From Verrucomicrobiota bacterium JB022 (lineage in GTDB: Bacteria; Verrucomicrobiota; Verrucomicrobiia; Opitutales; Oceanipulchritudinaceae), in assembly GCA_030673845.1 (NCBI GenBank), contig JAUTCQ010000009.1:1-64000 (forward strand): a stretch of DNA of 64,000 bases. The letters run 5' to 3'. Positions within the stretch are counted from its first letter, which is position 1. Each line of letters begins with the position of its first letter. Below are positions 52,040-61,458 of this stretch, in pieces. The notes under the pieces are model-generated. The model did not search any database and was not told the origin of the DNA. It saw only the letters and a program-made list of their open reading frames with translations. Made by a program: the position numbers and the translations under genes.

Positions 52040-52583
52040 GCCAGCGTCTTTCTTTAATCGGTCGGGCCGGGTTACCCGCCACCACGGTCCAAGGGGCCAC
52101 ATCGCGCGTCACGACGGCCCGGGCAGCCGCGACGGCCCCTTCGCCAAGAGTGACGCCCGGCAACACCATGGCGCCCGCCGCCACCCAGACGTTTTCGCCG
52201 GTGCGGATCGGCGCGGTGACGAGCTGGAAGGCCGGGTCTTGCAAATCGTGCGAACCCGCCGCGAGGTAGGCTTGTTGGCTGATCACGGTGCGGCTGCCGA
52301 GCTCGATCAGGCCCTTGTTGTCGATCACTGCCGTGTCGGCGACGATCACTTCGTCGCCGCAGCGCAGATTCCACGGAGCCCAGATCTCGGCCTTGGGGTA
52401 GATGCGGCAGCGCGCACCGAGTCGCGCCCCAAACAGCCGGAGCCACCACGCGCGCCAGCCGTGTGCCACACGCGGGCTGCAACGAATAAAGATGGTGTAG
52501 ACAAAGCCCCACAGCCAGCGACCGATACGGTTGCGGCGGGAAAAGCTGGGCGACAAAAACTGGCGCGGCTCGGCGGAACTCAT
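52026..52583 (-). CDS. Hexapeptide-repeat (WcaF-like) acyltransferase
   Basis: 185 residues from the ATG at 52583, which overlaps the glycosyltransferase stop as ATGA. Left-handed beta-helix repeats are visible (LGARCRIYPKAEIW, IVADTAVIDNKGLIELGS, VWVAAGAMVLPGVTLGEGAV), with the usual C-terminal VVAGNPARPIKERRW. The active-site histidine is probably that in AAGSHDLQDP. It probably transfers acetyl from acetyl-CoA to a sugar of the exopolysaccharide. Confidence 0.9.
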   Translation of the reverse strand: MSSAEPRQFLSPSFSRRNRIGRWLWGFVYTIFIRCSPRVAHGWRAWWLRLFGARLGARCRIYPKAEIWAPWNLRCGDEVIVADTAVIDNKGLIELGSRTVISQQAYLAAGSHDLQDPAFQLVTAPIRTGENVWVAAGAMVLPGVTLGEGAVAAARAVVTRDVAPWTVVAGNPARPIKERRWHEPS

Positions 52584-53722
52584 GTGGCGGACAAATCGTG
52601 CTGCAGGATCGACAGAAGGCGTTGCGCGGTCGCTTCCATCCGAAAGTGTTCGGTGAAGCAGGCAAGCGCATTTTCGCCCCAGCGTGCGCGTTCCGCCTCG
52701 AGCAGGTCGCGCCAGTGCGTGAGCAAGCGTCGCGTGCCCTCCAGCGTGTCGGCCTCGGCCAAACCCGCACCGGCATCGACCACTTCGCGCCAGATATTGA
52801 CCTGCCGGGTCAGTAATACCGGGGTGCTTACGGCCAAGGCTTCCGCCACCACCAGACCAAAATTCTCCTGGTGAGACGGCAAAATCAAGGCCTCGGCCTG
52901 CCGCAGCGCGCCCCATTTGGCGTCGCCCGCGATCGGACCGATCCAGTGGATCCGCTCCGCCGGGAAGCGTTGACGAATGTCTGCCGCAAACGGCTCATCC
53001 TCGCCCGGCCCGGCCAGCACCAGGTCAAAAGGCCAGTCGGCCCTTTCTGCATGCGCCTCGGCCAGCAGGTCGACGCCCTTTTTGGCGCACAACCGTCCCA
53101 GAAACAGCAAGAAAGGTCGCCCCGCCAGTTGCGGAAAGCGCTCCAGAAAGGCCGCCTGCTCCGCCTTTGGGTCGCCGGTCGGCGTGGCCGTGCCGAGCCC
53201 GCAGACGAGTTCGCGCGGGCGGTAGCGCGGGAAGCTGCGACGGGCCAGCTCACGCTCCGCCTCGGCGGTATAGAGCACGCCTTTGGCCTGATTCAACACC
53301 GCCCGCTCGATCAGCGTCCAGTAAGGCAGCTTTTTCAGGTATTTGAGCGGGTATCGCCGGTTGAACCAAGGGTCGAGCATGCCGTGCGGGAAGACATAGT
53401 ACGGCACCTCCTTGCCGCAGACCTGCCAGGCGATGAGGCTCGGGTATTGCCACAGGCCGTGCACCATTACCGCATCGAACTCGGCGGCATGGGCGGCCAG
53501 CCAGGGTTGAAAGGCGCGGCTGTGGCCGTAGAAATTTGTCGCCGGCCCCAGGGCCTGCACCGGAAGCGGGAACGCGGGCAGGTAATCCGCCTGCGGATCG
53601 TCGACCGTGGCGACCACCTGCTCCACCCCCAGCTCTTGCAGGGCGAGCCCCAACCGGCGAACCGCCTCCACGGTGCCGCCCAGCGCAGGATCCAAACGAG
53701 GTATGGCGTGAAGCAGGCGCAT
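52580..53722 (-). CDS. GT4-family glycosyltransferase
   Basis: 380 residues from the ATG at 53722 (MRLLHAIPRLDPALGGTVEA). The C-terminal glycosyl_transf_1 domain has the FLGRLCAKKGVDLLAEA turn and the E-x7-E motif in HQENFGLVVAEAL. The N-terminal half is a GT-B fold with the PHGML motif. It probably adds a sugar from a nucleotide donor to the lipid-linked repeat unit. It overlaps the polymerase gene and the acyltransferase gene by a few nucleotides. Confidence 0.9.
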   Translation of the reverse strand: MRLLHAIPRLDPALGGTVEAVRRLGLALQELGVEQVVATVDDPQADYLPAFPLPVQALGPATNFYGHSRAFQPWLAAHAAEFDAVMVHGLWQYPSLIAWQVCGKEVPYYVFPHGMLDPWFNRRYPLKYLKKLPYWTLIERAVLNQAKGVLYTAEAERELARRSFPRYRPRELVCGLGTATPTGDPKAEQAAFLERFPQLAGRPFLLFLGRLCAKKGVDLLAEAHAERADWPFDLVLAGPGEDEPFAADIRQRFPAERIHWIGPIAGDAKWGALRQAEALILPSHQENFGLVVAEALAVSTPVLLTRQVNIWREVVDAGAGLAEADTLEGTRRLLTHWRDLLEAERARWGENALACFTEHFRMEATAQRLLSILQHDLSAT

Positions 53723-53724
53723 GA

Positions 53725-55104
53725 TCAAACGGAGGTGCCAGACAGGGTATCACGTTGGGGCTCTGCCGTCTCCCCCGCTTTCTTTTTCTCTGCCGCCACC
53801 GCGCGCCAATACGGCTCCAGGTTTTCCAGCAGCAAGAGGGTGCCTACGCTGAGAAACCACCAGATGGCCAACGGCGGCTGGATGCCGAGCGTGGAAAAGA
53901 GGCCGTTAAAGATGACCGAGCCGAGCGCCAGCGCGCCCGCCAGAACAACGCGGCTGTGCTGCAGGCTGAAAAACGCCCGGATACAGACGGCGATGATGAA
54001 GAGGCGGAAGCTCATCCAGATCGCGACCAGGTAATAACCGCCCTCCAGCACCGTGTTGGCCAGATCGGCCTCGCCCCACACCTGCGAACGCACCTGCGCG
54101 GCGTGTGCGCTGATGTTTTGCACGCCGTTGCTCATCACCCCCAGGCCATAGCCGAAAAAGCCCGGCTGGTAGTGCTCGTAAAGGTAGATCCAGCCAAAAA
54201 AGGCGTGGTTCATCCGGTCCATATATTCCTCACCTACCTCGCCTTCCAGCAGGTCGCCCGAACGCACATCGAAGGCCTCGAAAGCCGCCGGGGCCACCAT
54301 GCGCGCCGCCAGCAAGGCCAGGCCAGCCATCGCACAAATCACGACGATCTCCCGCAGCGATTTTCCCTTGCCCCGTAGCAGCACGAAGCAGATGCCTACC
54401 ACCACGATCAAGGCGCTGCCGATGGCCGACAGACGCGAGCCGCTGATGAAGTTGGCGATCATGAGCAGAAACAGCAGCGGCAGCGGATGCGAGAGCCACG
54501 ACCACGGCTTTTCCAGCGCAGGGCGCACCATCAACGTGAGTGCGATGGCATAAATGGCCACGTGCAGAAACCAGCTGTATTGCGCGACAAAGGGGAATGG
54601 ACCGCTGACCCGCAGCCGTCCGCCTGCGGAAAACGCACTCAGGTCTTCCCCCGCCACCGAGAGGTTGAGCCAGTGACTGGGCGGCAGGGCGAGTTGCAGC
54701 AGCGAGAGCGCCACAATGGGATACAATGCCCATGCCATGTAGCGATAGGGACGGGTCGCCTCCAGTGGGCTCGTTTGGCCAAAGGCCGCCACCATACCCA
54801 GTGCCACCGCCGGGAACAGCAGGTATTGCTTGGCGCCGAAAACCGCGAGAATCGGGTCTTTGATCGCGGTAAAGAGGATCATCGGCAGCATTACGACGGC
54901 CAGCCCTGCCCACGCCGCCAGCACCAGCCCCGCCCTGCCCTTCGGCGGGTTTTGCAACACCAGCAGCATGATGAGAAATGCCAACCCGTCCTTGACCAGG
55001 ATAAACACGGTCGAGAGCCCACCCGGCAACACCTTGCGGATGATACCTTCGCAAATCAGCACGCCGATGAGCGCGAAAACGAGGTATTGCAGCCCCTTTT
55101 TCAT
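53725..55104 (-). CDS. Wzy-like polysaccharide polymerase
   Basis: 459 residues with about 11-12 transmembrane helices and a large loop (about 275-345, LLEGEVGEEYMDRMNHAFFG ... GFFGYGLGVMSNG) as in O-antigen polymerases. Arginine in GSRLSAIGS and the GYGLGV loop match the O-antigen polymerase/ligase superfamily. It sits in the middle of the glycosyltransferase operon, so polymerising repeat units delivered by a flippase is the likely role; the flippase is not in the window. Confidence 0.8.
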   Translation of the reverse strand: MKKGLQYLVFALIGVLICEGIIRKVLPGGLSTVFILVKDGLAFLIMLLVLQNPPKGRAGLVLAAWAGLAVVMLPMILFTAIKDPILAVFGAKQYLLFPAVALGMVAAFGQTSPLEATRPYRYMAWALYPIVALSLLQLALPPSHWLNLSVAGEDLSAFSAGGRLRVSGPFPFVAQYSWFLHVAIYAIALTLMVRPALEKPWSWLSHPLPLLFLLMIANFISGSRLSAIGSALIVVVGICFVLLRGKGKSLREIVVICAMAGLALLAARMVAPAAFEAFDVRSGDLLEGEVGEEYMDRMNHAFFGWIYLYEHYQPGFFGYGLGVMSNGVQNISAHAAQVRSQVWGEADLANTVLEGGYYLVAIWMSFRLFIIAVCIRAFFSLQHSRVVLAGALALGSVIFNGLFSTLGIQPPLAIWWFLSVGTLLLLENLEPYWRAVAAEKKKAGETAEPQRDTLSGTSV

Positions 55105-56255
55105 GCCGGAGAGATGCGGGCAAGAGTGGTAACGAGTTCTCGACCGGCGCGGTCCCAGCCGCCCACTTCGGCGATGCGACGGGCAGCCGCTTCGCCCATG
55201 ACGCGCCGAAGCTCTGGATCGACAGCGAGGGTTTCAAGGTGGGTGGTCAGTTCATCCACCCCACGCGCGGGAAAGAGCCAGCCCGAGCGGCCTGCCTCCA
55301 GCAGTTCGGCCGCGCCAGAGTGCTCGCTGGCCACCACCGGCAGGCCGTGCGCCATCGCCTCGCCCACCACCAGCGACAAGCCCTCTTCCAGGCTCGGCTG
55401 GACAAAGACATCGGCGGCGCGGTAAGCGGCGGTCAGCTCCTCGCCCTTCAAGACGCCACGTAACTGGGTGCCGGTCGGCCACTCCGCCCCCTCCATGCCG
55501 GTTGGCGGGGCTTCGGGCCCGACCAGCCACAGCTCCTTGCGGGGCACGCGCAGCCGATCGAAAGCCTGGGCGAGGTAGCGGAGGCCTTTGCGAAAGTTCA
55601 GTTGCCCTACATAGAGCACGCGAAAGGGTTTATCGGCGGCTTCGGGCTCAGACTTGAGGGCCACAGGCGCAGGTGCTCCGTAGCGGACCTTCAGCAGCCG
55701 GTCCGTCGGGACGCCGCGCGCACGAAAACTCTCCAGCACAAAATCGGACGGGCCCAGGATGCAATCCGCCTCCGCATAATCACGCAAACGCCGGTCGCGT
55801 TCAGCGGGGTGAAAGGGCGGCGCAGGCAGCTTCAGGCGTGCGCACTCGTCGGCCAGGATCTCGTATTGATGCAGCCAATGGCTGTTGACCGCCTCGCAGA
55901 CGAGCACGCGCTGGCCCTTCCAGCGGCGGCAAGTGGCGTTGCCCGTGCCGGCATAGAAAAGCGCACCGTTGGCCTCGGTCAACGCCCGGCTGGTGGCGGC
56001 GTCGAGAGCCCGTTTGCTCTGGACGCTAAGGGCTTCGCGCTGCCCGTAGGAAAGGAATGGCAGCCGCGCGGAGAGGACGTATGCGCTTTGCCACAGATCG
56101 ACCCGCTTAAGCCGCCCGCTCGGCAGCTCCACCTCGGAACGAGGGCTCAACCGCGAAAAACCGGACACGAAGGTCCCCAGCACGCCCGCATCCGCCAAGG
56201 CTCGGGCGTAGGGGTAATGGTGGGCCCGGTTCGGCGCGGTGTAGACCCACTTCAC
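55101..56255 (-). CDS. GT4-family glycosyltransferase
   Basis: 384 residues. The C-terminal domain has VLYVGQLNFRKGLRYLAQAF and the E-x7-E motif in LEEGLSLVVGEAMAHGLPVV. The start overlaps the preceding gene's stop by four bases (ATGA) and its own stop overlaps the polymerase start in the same way, so translation is coupled. Confidence 0.9.
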   Translation of the reverse strand: MKWVYTAPNRAHHYPYARALADAGVLGTFVSGFSRLSPRSEVELPSGRLKRVDLWQSAYVLSARLPFLSYGQREALSVQSKRALDAATSRALTEANGALFYAGTGNATCRRWKGQRVLVCEAVNSHWLHQYEILADECARLKLPAPPFHPAERDRRLRDYAEADCILGPSDFVLESFRARGVPTDRLLKVRYGAPAPVALKSEPEAADKPFRVLYVGQLNFRKGLRYLAQAFDRLRVPRKELWLVGPEAPPTGMEGAEWPTGTQLRGVLKGEELTAAYRAADVFVQPSLEEGLSLVVGEAMAHGLPVVASEHSGAAELLEAGRSGWLFPARGVDELTTHLETLAVDPELRRVMGEAAARRIAEVGGWDRAGRELVTTLARISPA

Positions 56256-57367
56256 CGGCGCGCCTCCTCGATCAGGCGTTGATAGGCGTCGGCCGCTTGG
56301 GGCAGGCGCGACACACGAGGCGGTGGTTCACTGGCATCCCACCAGCGCACGATGTCTTCCCCCGGTCGGCAAAGATGGGGCGAAAGCTCGCGGGCGGGCC
56401 GCCAACGCGGGAAGCTGACGTCGTCGCGCAATACCCGCACCCGCAGGCCGTGCTCCTGCATGGCGATGAAGCTGCCGCTCTTCTCCAGCAGTGCGACAGG
56501 ATTTGTTGTCAAGCCGAGATCGAGCTGTTGCAGGTAGCGGGAAATGCTGGCGGGGTCGTGACGGGCACAGCGTTCCAGGGGCCAACCGTGTGGTCGCTCC
56601 TGTTGCCAGCGTTGCCAGCGTGCCTCACCGGCGGCCCCCAAGCGGCCGGCCGCCATCAGCTTGACGGGGCGGTTGAGGTGGCTGGAGAGGCGTTGCAGGT
56701 CGGCAAAAAGCGCCTTCTCGTCCCACGGCTCGTAGAGGGAGCCGAAAAAGCCGACACGGAAATGGGGGTCGTCGCGGGGCGGCGACGGGTAAAGCGGGAT
56801 ATTGCCGCACAGGGGTAGCAACTCCGCCTGCACGCCGAGGCTCTTGAGCAGGTATTGATAAGGCGAGGCCTGCGTATGGACCCAATCGGGGCGCAGCGTG
56901 CGGATCATGCGACGCCAGCTATGCCACTGGCCTTGACCTGCGATACGCTCCCTGGGCGTGCTCTCGCGCTTGGCCCCGAGCCAGATTTCGTGCGCCATCA
57001 GCTGGACCTTGGCGGGGCCGGCGAGGTGGCGAAACCAGTTGCCCAAGCCGCCAACCCAGCCGCGCGGGTGAAAACCGTAGGGCGTCAACTGCCAACTGAG
57101 CACCGTAGGGCGGTGCGATTGCCACCACTCGACCGCGCGCTCGCGGCGAGCCAGCTCGGTTGAGGCGGCGCTGAGGCGTAGCTGCACGATACCGTGGTCG
57201 ATCCGGCCCTTGGGCTCCGACACTCCCGAATCGCGCCAAGCCAGCCAGCCCACCGCATAGCCGCGCGCCGCCAACGCGCCGCCCACCTGGCGCACGTAGT
57301 CGCCCACTCCGTCCTTTCCTGGTTCAGCCCCGGCGGTGAGAAATACGATGTCGAGCTGATCAGCCAT
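56252..57367 (-). CDS. Glycosyltransferase-like protein, GT-B fold
   Basis: 371 residues with the N-terminal glycine-loop (TAGAEPGKDGVGDYVRQVG) typical of GT4 enzymes and FRVGFFGSLYEPWDEKALF in the second half. The canonical E-x7-E of GT4 is not seen where expected (the region reads NPVALLEKSGSFIAMQEHG), so it may be a divergent enzyme. It overlaps both neighbours, by four bases downstream and eight upstream. Confidence 0.75.
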   Translation of the reverse strand: MADQLDIVFLTAGAEPGKDGVGDYVRQVGGALAARGYAVGWLAWRDSGVSEPKGRIDHGIVQLRLSAASTELARRERAVEWWQSHRPTVLSWQLTPYGFHPRGWVGGLGNWFRHLAGPAKVQLMAHEIWLGAKRESTPRERIAGQGQWHSWRRMIRTLRPDWVHTQASPYQYLLKSLGVQAELLPLCGNIPLYPSPPRDDPHFRVGFFGSLYEPWDEKALFADLQRLSSHLNRPVKLMAAGRLGAAGEARWQRWQQERPHGWPLERCARHDPASISRYLQQLDLGLTTNPVALLEKSGSFIAMQEHGLRVRVLRDDVSFPRWRPARELSPHLCRPGEDIVRWWDASEPPPRVSRLPQAADAYQRLIEEARR

Positions 57368-58496
57368 GCGGTGCAGTATCGTGCCTCAGCCAGTGCGCGT
57401 AAACTTCTAAAGTACGAGCGGCATGTTGTTCGGCGGAAAGATTTTGCACTTCCCCAGCCTGTGCGGACAGGACGGCAGGCAAAAGGTCTGGGGTTTTCAG
57501 TAACGCCACCGCCCGGGCCACCATCCCCGCCACATCACCCGCCGCAAAAAGCTGGGCGTGCGGCACAAATTCACTCGGTCCCGGCACGTCATAAGCGAGC
57601 ACGGGCAGCCCCGCATGCATCATCTCCAGCGCGCCGTAGCCAAAGCTTTCCAGATAAGACGGGAAGAGCCCGAGCGAGGCATCCGCCAACAGACCCGGCA
57701 GAGCTTCCGGCGAAAACTGCGGATGCACCTCCAACTGAGCCCGCAAGCGGGCTGGAAAGAAACCGCGCACCTCCGCCTCGGTCTGGAAAAGCCCCTTAGT
57801 GCCCAGCAGGCGCAGCCGCACACCGGGAATCGCCGCGCTGAGGCGCTCGAACATCTTTACCAGGTCCAGACAGCCTTTACGAAAATCGAAGGTGCCGACG
57901 AACGCGATGACCGGCGGGCGAGCCTTGGGGCGGGCCGCGACAGCCTCCAGCGCAGCCCGTTCGGCCTGAACGCAGCCCGGCAGGACCACGGCCACCTGGC
58001 GCGGGTCGAGCCCCAACTGGCCCAGGCGAGCGGCGTCGCGGTGGTTGTTGACCATCACGCCACCGGCGCGGCGAAGCGTCTCGGCAGTCTCACGGATCTG
58101 GCCCTCTTGCTGCCAGCGATAGCGCCACGGCTGCAGGGCCTTCTTCATGCGCACAAGCGGGCGCGGGTCGTCGGGCAGCCGCATATCGGCCAAATGCAGG
58201 AGCAGGAGCGAAACCCGGGCAACCGACAGCCGGATCGGAATTTGCGCCGGATCGAGCGGGAACGGCAGATGATCGAAATCCAGCACATCAAACGAACCGT
58301 GAGCCTCCACGTAACGGCCCAACAGGACTTCCCACGGTTCACCGGGCAGGGCGTGGGTCTTTTGGCGCAGGGTATCAGCCGACTCCACCGCAACGGACAC
58401 CCCTTGCGCGCGCAACCCGCTGGCGAGGTCCATCGGCAGGCGGGGGCCGCCCAGACGGCGGTCGAGCTGCCCTTGCACGAGCAAAAGCACTTTCAT
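57360..58496 (-). CDS. GT4-family glycosyltransferase
   Basis: 378 residues from the ATG at 58496 (MKVLLLVQGQLDRRLGG); a longer frame to 58994 is overlapped by the previous gene and not used. The motif IAFVGTFDFRKGCLDLVKM and the E-x7-E of LESFGYGALEMMHAGLPVL are present. The start overlaps the preceding stop as ATGA. Confidence 0.9.
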   Translation of the reverse strand: MKVLLLVQGQLDRRLGGPRLPMDLASGLRAQGVSVAVESADTLRQKTHALPGEPWEVLLGRYVEAHGSFDVLDFDHLPFPLDPAQIPIRLSVARVSLLLLHLADMRLPDDPRPLVRMKKALQPWRYRWQQEGQIRETAETLRRAGGVMVNNHRDAARLGQLGLDPRQVAVVLPGCVQAERAALEAVAARPKARPPVIAFVGTFDFRKGCLDLVKMFERLSAAIPGVRLRLLGTKGLFQTEAEVRGFFPARLRAQLEVHPQFSPEALPGLLADASLGLFPSYLESFGYGALEMMHAGLPVLAYDVPGPSEFVPHAQLFAAGDVAGMVARAVALLKTPDLLPAVLSAQAGEVQNLSAEQHAARTLEVYAHWLRHDTAPHG

Positions 58497-59587
58497 TGCC
58501 CCACCCCTTCGTCCAGGGCCGCGAGGTAGAGCGCCAGGTGTCGCTGGGCGACCGCTTCCCAGCCAAACAGCTCGACCCATTCGCGCGTGCGGGCGGCGTA
58601 GGCGTGCTGGTCGGCCAGAACCTTCTGCAGGCCGATGGCTAAGGCGGCAGGATCGTCTTGCCGGACGACTTCGCCCGACACCCCGCGCGCGATAAATTGC
58701 CCCATGCCCCCGGTATCGGAAGCGACGACCGGAGTGCCGCAAGCTTGAGCTTCGAGCAGGGTAAATCCCATCAATTCGGCAAACGACGGCAGACCGTCGA
58801 CCCGGGGAGCGGAGACCGAGGGCAGCACCGCCACAGCCGAACGCCGGTAAAGCGCCACGAGCTTCACGTCGTTGGCGTCGTGGATGAACTTGACCGGCAA
58901 GCCTTGGGCCAGCTCGCGCAGACGCTGCAGGTAAGCCGGATCGGCCACGCGCCCCACGATCCGTACCGGCGGGCAATCGCGGAAGTGGCGGCAAGCCTCC
59001 AACAAGACGTGTACGCCCTTGTGCGGCAGCAGACGGCCCACGTAGAGGATGCCTTCGCGAGGGGCACCGTAGGCTGGCGGCGTAAAGCGGTCGAGGTCGA
59101 CCCCACCGGGGATTTCCACCGTGCGCAGCCCCGGCTTAGTCTGTAGCAATTGCACGCCGACGTGGCTTTGCCCGATGCCCGAGGCGTAGCCTGCCGTCAC
59201 GGGTAGGCGACGATGCAAGACAGTGCCGCCCCCGCCCCCGTGATCGGTCACAAAGATCGGTTGGCGGCTCAGGCAGGCCTGTACTACCGCAAGATCGCCC
59301 ATCAAGGTCGAAACCTGGTGGACGTGCACAATGTCGGTCGCAACCAGCGCCCGGAGAGCCGAAAACGAGAGCGGATTGTCGCGGGTAAAGCGGCCGGAGG
59401 TGCGCGCAGGGAAAATGCGGTAAGATACCCCGTCCTGCACAAAGTCGCGCCGCCCTCCGCAGCTGACGACTTCGACCGTCGCACCTTGGCGGGCCTGAAA
59501 GCGCGCCAGCTCGTGCACATAGCGTTCGCCCCCGCCCATCACCGAGTCGGGGTGGAAATACGTGGGGCTGAAGTGCCGGATGCGCAT
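58493..59587 (-). CDS. GT4-family glycosyltransferase
   Basis: 364 residues. The N-terminal motif is PDSVMGGGERYVHELARF, the linker shows ILYVGRLLPHKGVHVLLEAC, and E-x7-E is AELMGFTLLEAQACGTPVV. The start codon shares one base with the stop of the GT2 gene (TGATG). Confidence 0.92.
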   Translation of the reverse strand: MRIRHFSPTYFHPDSVMGGGERYVHELARFQARQGATVEVVSCGGRRDFVQDGVSYRIFPARTSGRFTRDNPLSFSALRALVATDIVHVHQVSTLMGDLAVVQACLSRQPIFVTDHGGGGGTVLHRRLPVTAGYASGIGQSHVGVQLLQTKPGLRTVEIPGGVDLDRFTPPAYGAPREGILYVGRLLPHKGVHVLLEACRHFRDCPPVRIVGRVADPAYLQRLRELAQGLPVKFIHDANDVKLVALYRRSAVAVLPSVSAPRVDGLPSFAELMGFTLLEAQACGTPVVASDTGGMGQFIARGVSGEVVRQDDPAALAIGLQKVLADQHAYAARTREWVELFGWEAVAQRHLALYLAALDEGVGQ

Positions 59588-60513
59588 CAGGAGATCAAGC
59601 CTCGCTCCCGCAGGCGTTTCAAGGCCTCTTCACGTGCCTCGCGGCCCGTCGTCTGGATCACACGATCTTCCCGGCTCGCGCGGGCCCACTGGCCCCACCA
59701 GCGCAGGCGCGTCACCAGCCCCTCCGGCGCATCCACCTCGCCCCGCGTAGCCGGGCGCAGCGCCCGCAAAGTCAGGCCCGAGGTGATCATGGCCGCGTGC
59801 AGGTTGTTGATATACTCCAGCGTGAGGCGGCGGGCCGGGATCAGGTGCTGCAGGGTGAGGCTCGGAAATGCCCCCACGCCCAGCCCGACGTCGCAGGCGG
59901 TCAACGCGAGGTCGGTATCGCCGTCGGAGAGCAGGCTGTCGCCGCTCCGGTCGAGCGCCTGCCGCGCCGGGTCGGCCAAGGTGCGCTGCTGATAGGCCTG
60001 CGCGACCGCCCGCCTCAGCACCATGCCCGCGCCACAGGGCACTTTGGCATTGAGGTAGTCGTTGCTCCAGTAAACACGGTCGAAGGTGCGCTCGGCCAGC
60101 AAGCCCCGGTAGCGTTCGAGCCAGTCGGGAGGGCTTTGCTCGAAGACGAGGCACACGTTGCCGCCCCACGCGCCCACCCATGGGCAGGCTTCGCCGATGC
60201 GGACGGCTTCGGCCAGGTAATCGGGCGCCAGCACGTTGTCGTCGTCGACCATCAGCAGCAGGTCGGCCTTGGCGGCGGCAAAGCCGGCAAGGCGGGCAGG
60301 CGTCAGCCCCGGTTGATCGAGCCGGATGACGCGGGCAGCCGGATGCCACACGAGGTCGACCTGCGAGGCCAGCGGCCGGTCCGACGCGCTGTCGATGACG
60401 ATCAGCTCCCACGCGGAGGGCTCCAGCGTCTGTTGTCGCAGAGCCGCCAGGACCGCTTCGAGGTAATCCGCGCGGGGGTTGCGCGTGCAAAGGATGATCG
60501 AGATCCGGGGCAT
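59587..60513 (-). CDS. GT2-family glycosyltransferase
   Basis: 308 residues. N-terminal GT-A domain: ISIILCTRNPRADYLEAVL at the start, IDSASD, and the DXD-type motif in LLLMVDDDNVLAPDYL. It is inverting by family. TGATG overlaps link it to both neighbours. Confidence 0.9.
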   Translation of the reverse strand: MPRISIILCTRNPRADYLEAVLAALRQQTLEPSAWELIVIDSASDRPLASQVDLVWHPAARVIRLDQPGLTPARLAGFAAAKADLLLMVDDDNVLAPDYLAEAVRIGEACPWVGAWGGNVCLVFEQSPPDWLERYRGLLAERTFDRVYWSNDYLNAKVPCGAGMVLRRAVAQAYQQRTLADPARQALDRSGDSLLSDGDTDLALTACDVGLGVGAFPSLTLQHLIPARRLTLEYINNLHAAMITSGLTLRALRPATRGEVDAPEGLVTRLRWWGQWARASREDRVIQTTGREAREEALKRLRERGLIS

Positions 60514-61451
60514 CAGCGGTAGGTGCGGCTTTCGTGCGAGGTAAACCAGCAGTGCACGCCGTATTTGAGCGATTTGGCGGCCCGCTGCCAGCCTTCCGGC
60601 TTCGTCCAGGCCGACTGCAGCGAGTTGAGCGCGTGGTGGAAGCCTGTGCCGAAATTACGGTGCTGAAAGGCCATACAGCTCCATTCGAAATAAACGGAGC
60701 TGAGGGTGTCGGTACGTTCGGGCAGCGGCATGTCGGCGGCCTCCTGCGGGTCTAGCCCCCGGCGCTCCAGCGCTTCGGCCACGCAGAGGCGCACCATGCG
60801 CTCGTGCTTCTCGCGGCGGCGGTGATTCGTGCTGCGCAGGTGGAGACGGTATTCGAGCAACACGTCCATCAGGTTGTGGACTTCGCCCTGCTCGGCGAGG
60901 CGCAGGAACAGGTCGAGATCTTCCATTTCTACCGATTCGCGGTAGCCACCAAGGGCCTCCAGCGTGCGGCGGCGCAGCATGATGGTGGGGTGATACAGGG
61001 CGCTGCCATGGCCTTCCAGCAAGCGGGCGTCGATCTCGCCATGGCGCTCCGGCGGCAGGCCAACGCTGAGCACACGGCCGCGAGGGTCGACCACTTTGAC
61101 GGCGGTGCCAAGGCAGACCACCTGCGGGTGCGCCTCCAGGTATTTCAGCTGATACTCAAAGCGGTGAGGGTAACAGATGTCGTCGCCGTCCATCCGGGCC
61201 AGCCATTCCCCTTGCGCGGCTTGCCAGGCGACGTTGAGGGCCTTGGGCAGTCCCCGGTTTTCCTGATGGATCACCCGGATACGGCTGTCTTTGGCGGCCC
61301 AGGCATCGAGCAGCTCTCCCGCGCCATCGGTCGAGCCGTCGTCAACCGCCACGAGCTCATCGTAGGGCCGCGTCTGCTGCTGCAGGCTGCGAAGGGCTTG
61401 GTCGAGGTATTCGCGGCCATTGTAGACCGGCATGATGACGGAAAGCGTCAT
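60513..61451 (-). CDS. GT2-family glycosyltransferase
   Basis: 312 residues from the ATG at 61451 (MTLSVIMPVYNGREYLDQAL). It has AVDDGSTDGAGELL and the DXD in ARMDGDDICYPHRF. The longer frame to 61628 runs back into the NusG-like gene and is not used. It is the second gene of the operon, 7 nt after the NusG-like stop. Confidence 0.92.
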   Translation of the reverse strand: MTLSVIMPVYNGREYLDQALRSLQQQTRPYDELVAVDDGSTDGAGELLDAWAAKDSRIRVIHQENRGLPKALNVAWQAAQGEWLARMDGDDICYPHRFEYQLKYLEAHPQVVCLGTAVKVVDPRGRVLSVGLPPERHGEIDARLLEGHGSALYHPTIMLRRRTLEALGGYRESVEMEDLDLFLRLAEQGEVHNLMDVLLEYRLHLRSTNHRRREKHERMVRLCVAEALERRGLDPQEAADMPLPERTDTLSSVYFEWSCMAFQHRNFGTGFHHALNSLQSAWTKPEGWQRAAKSLKYGVHCWFTSHESRTYR

Positions 61452-61458
61452 GGAAAGA

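Noticed and set aside
53755-55425. Long plus-strand frames opposite the polymerase and glycosyltransferase genes
   Set aside because: Antisense shadows of GC-rich coding sequence; no motif and no ribosome binding site.
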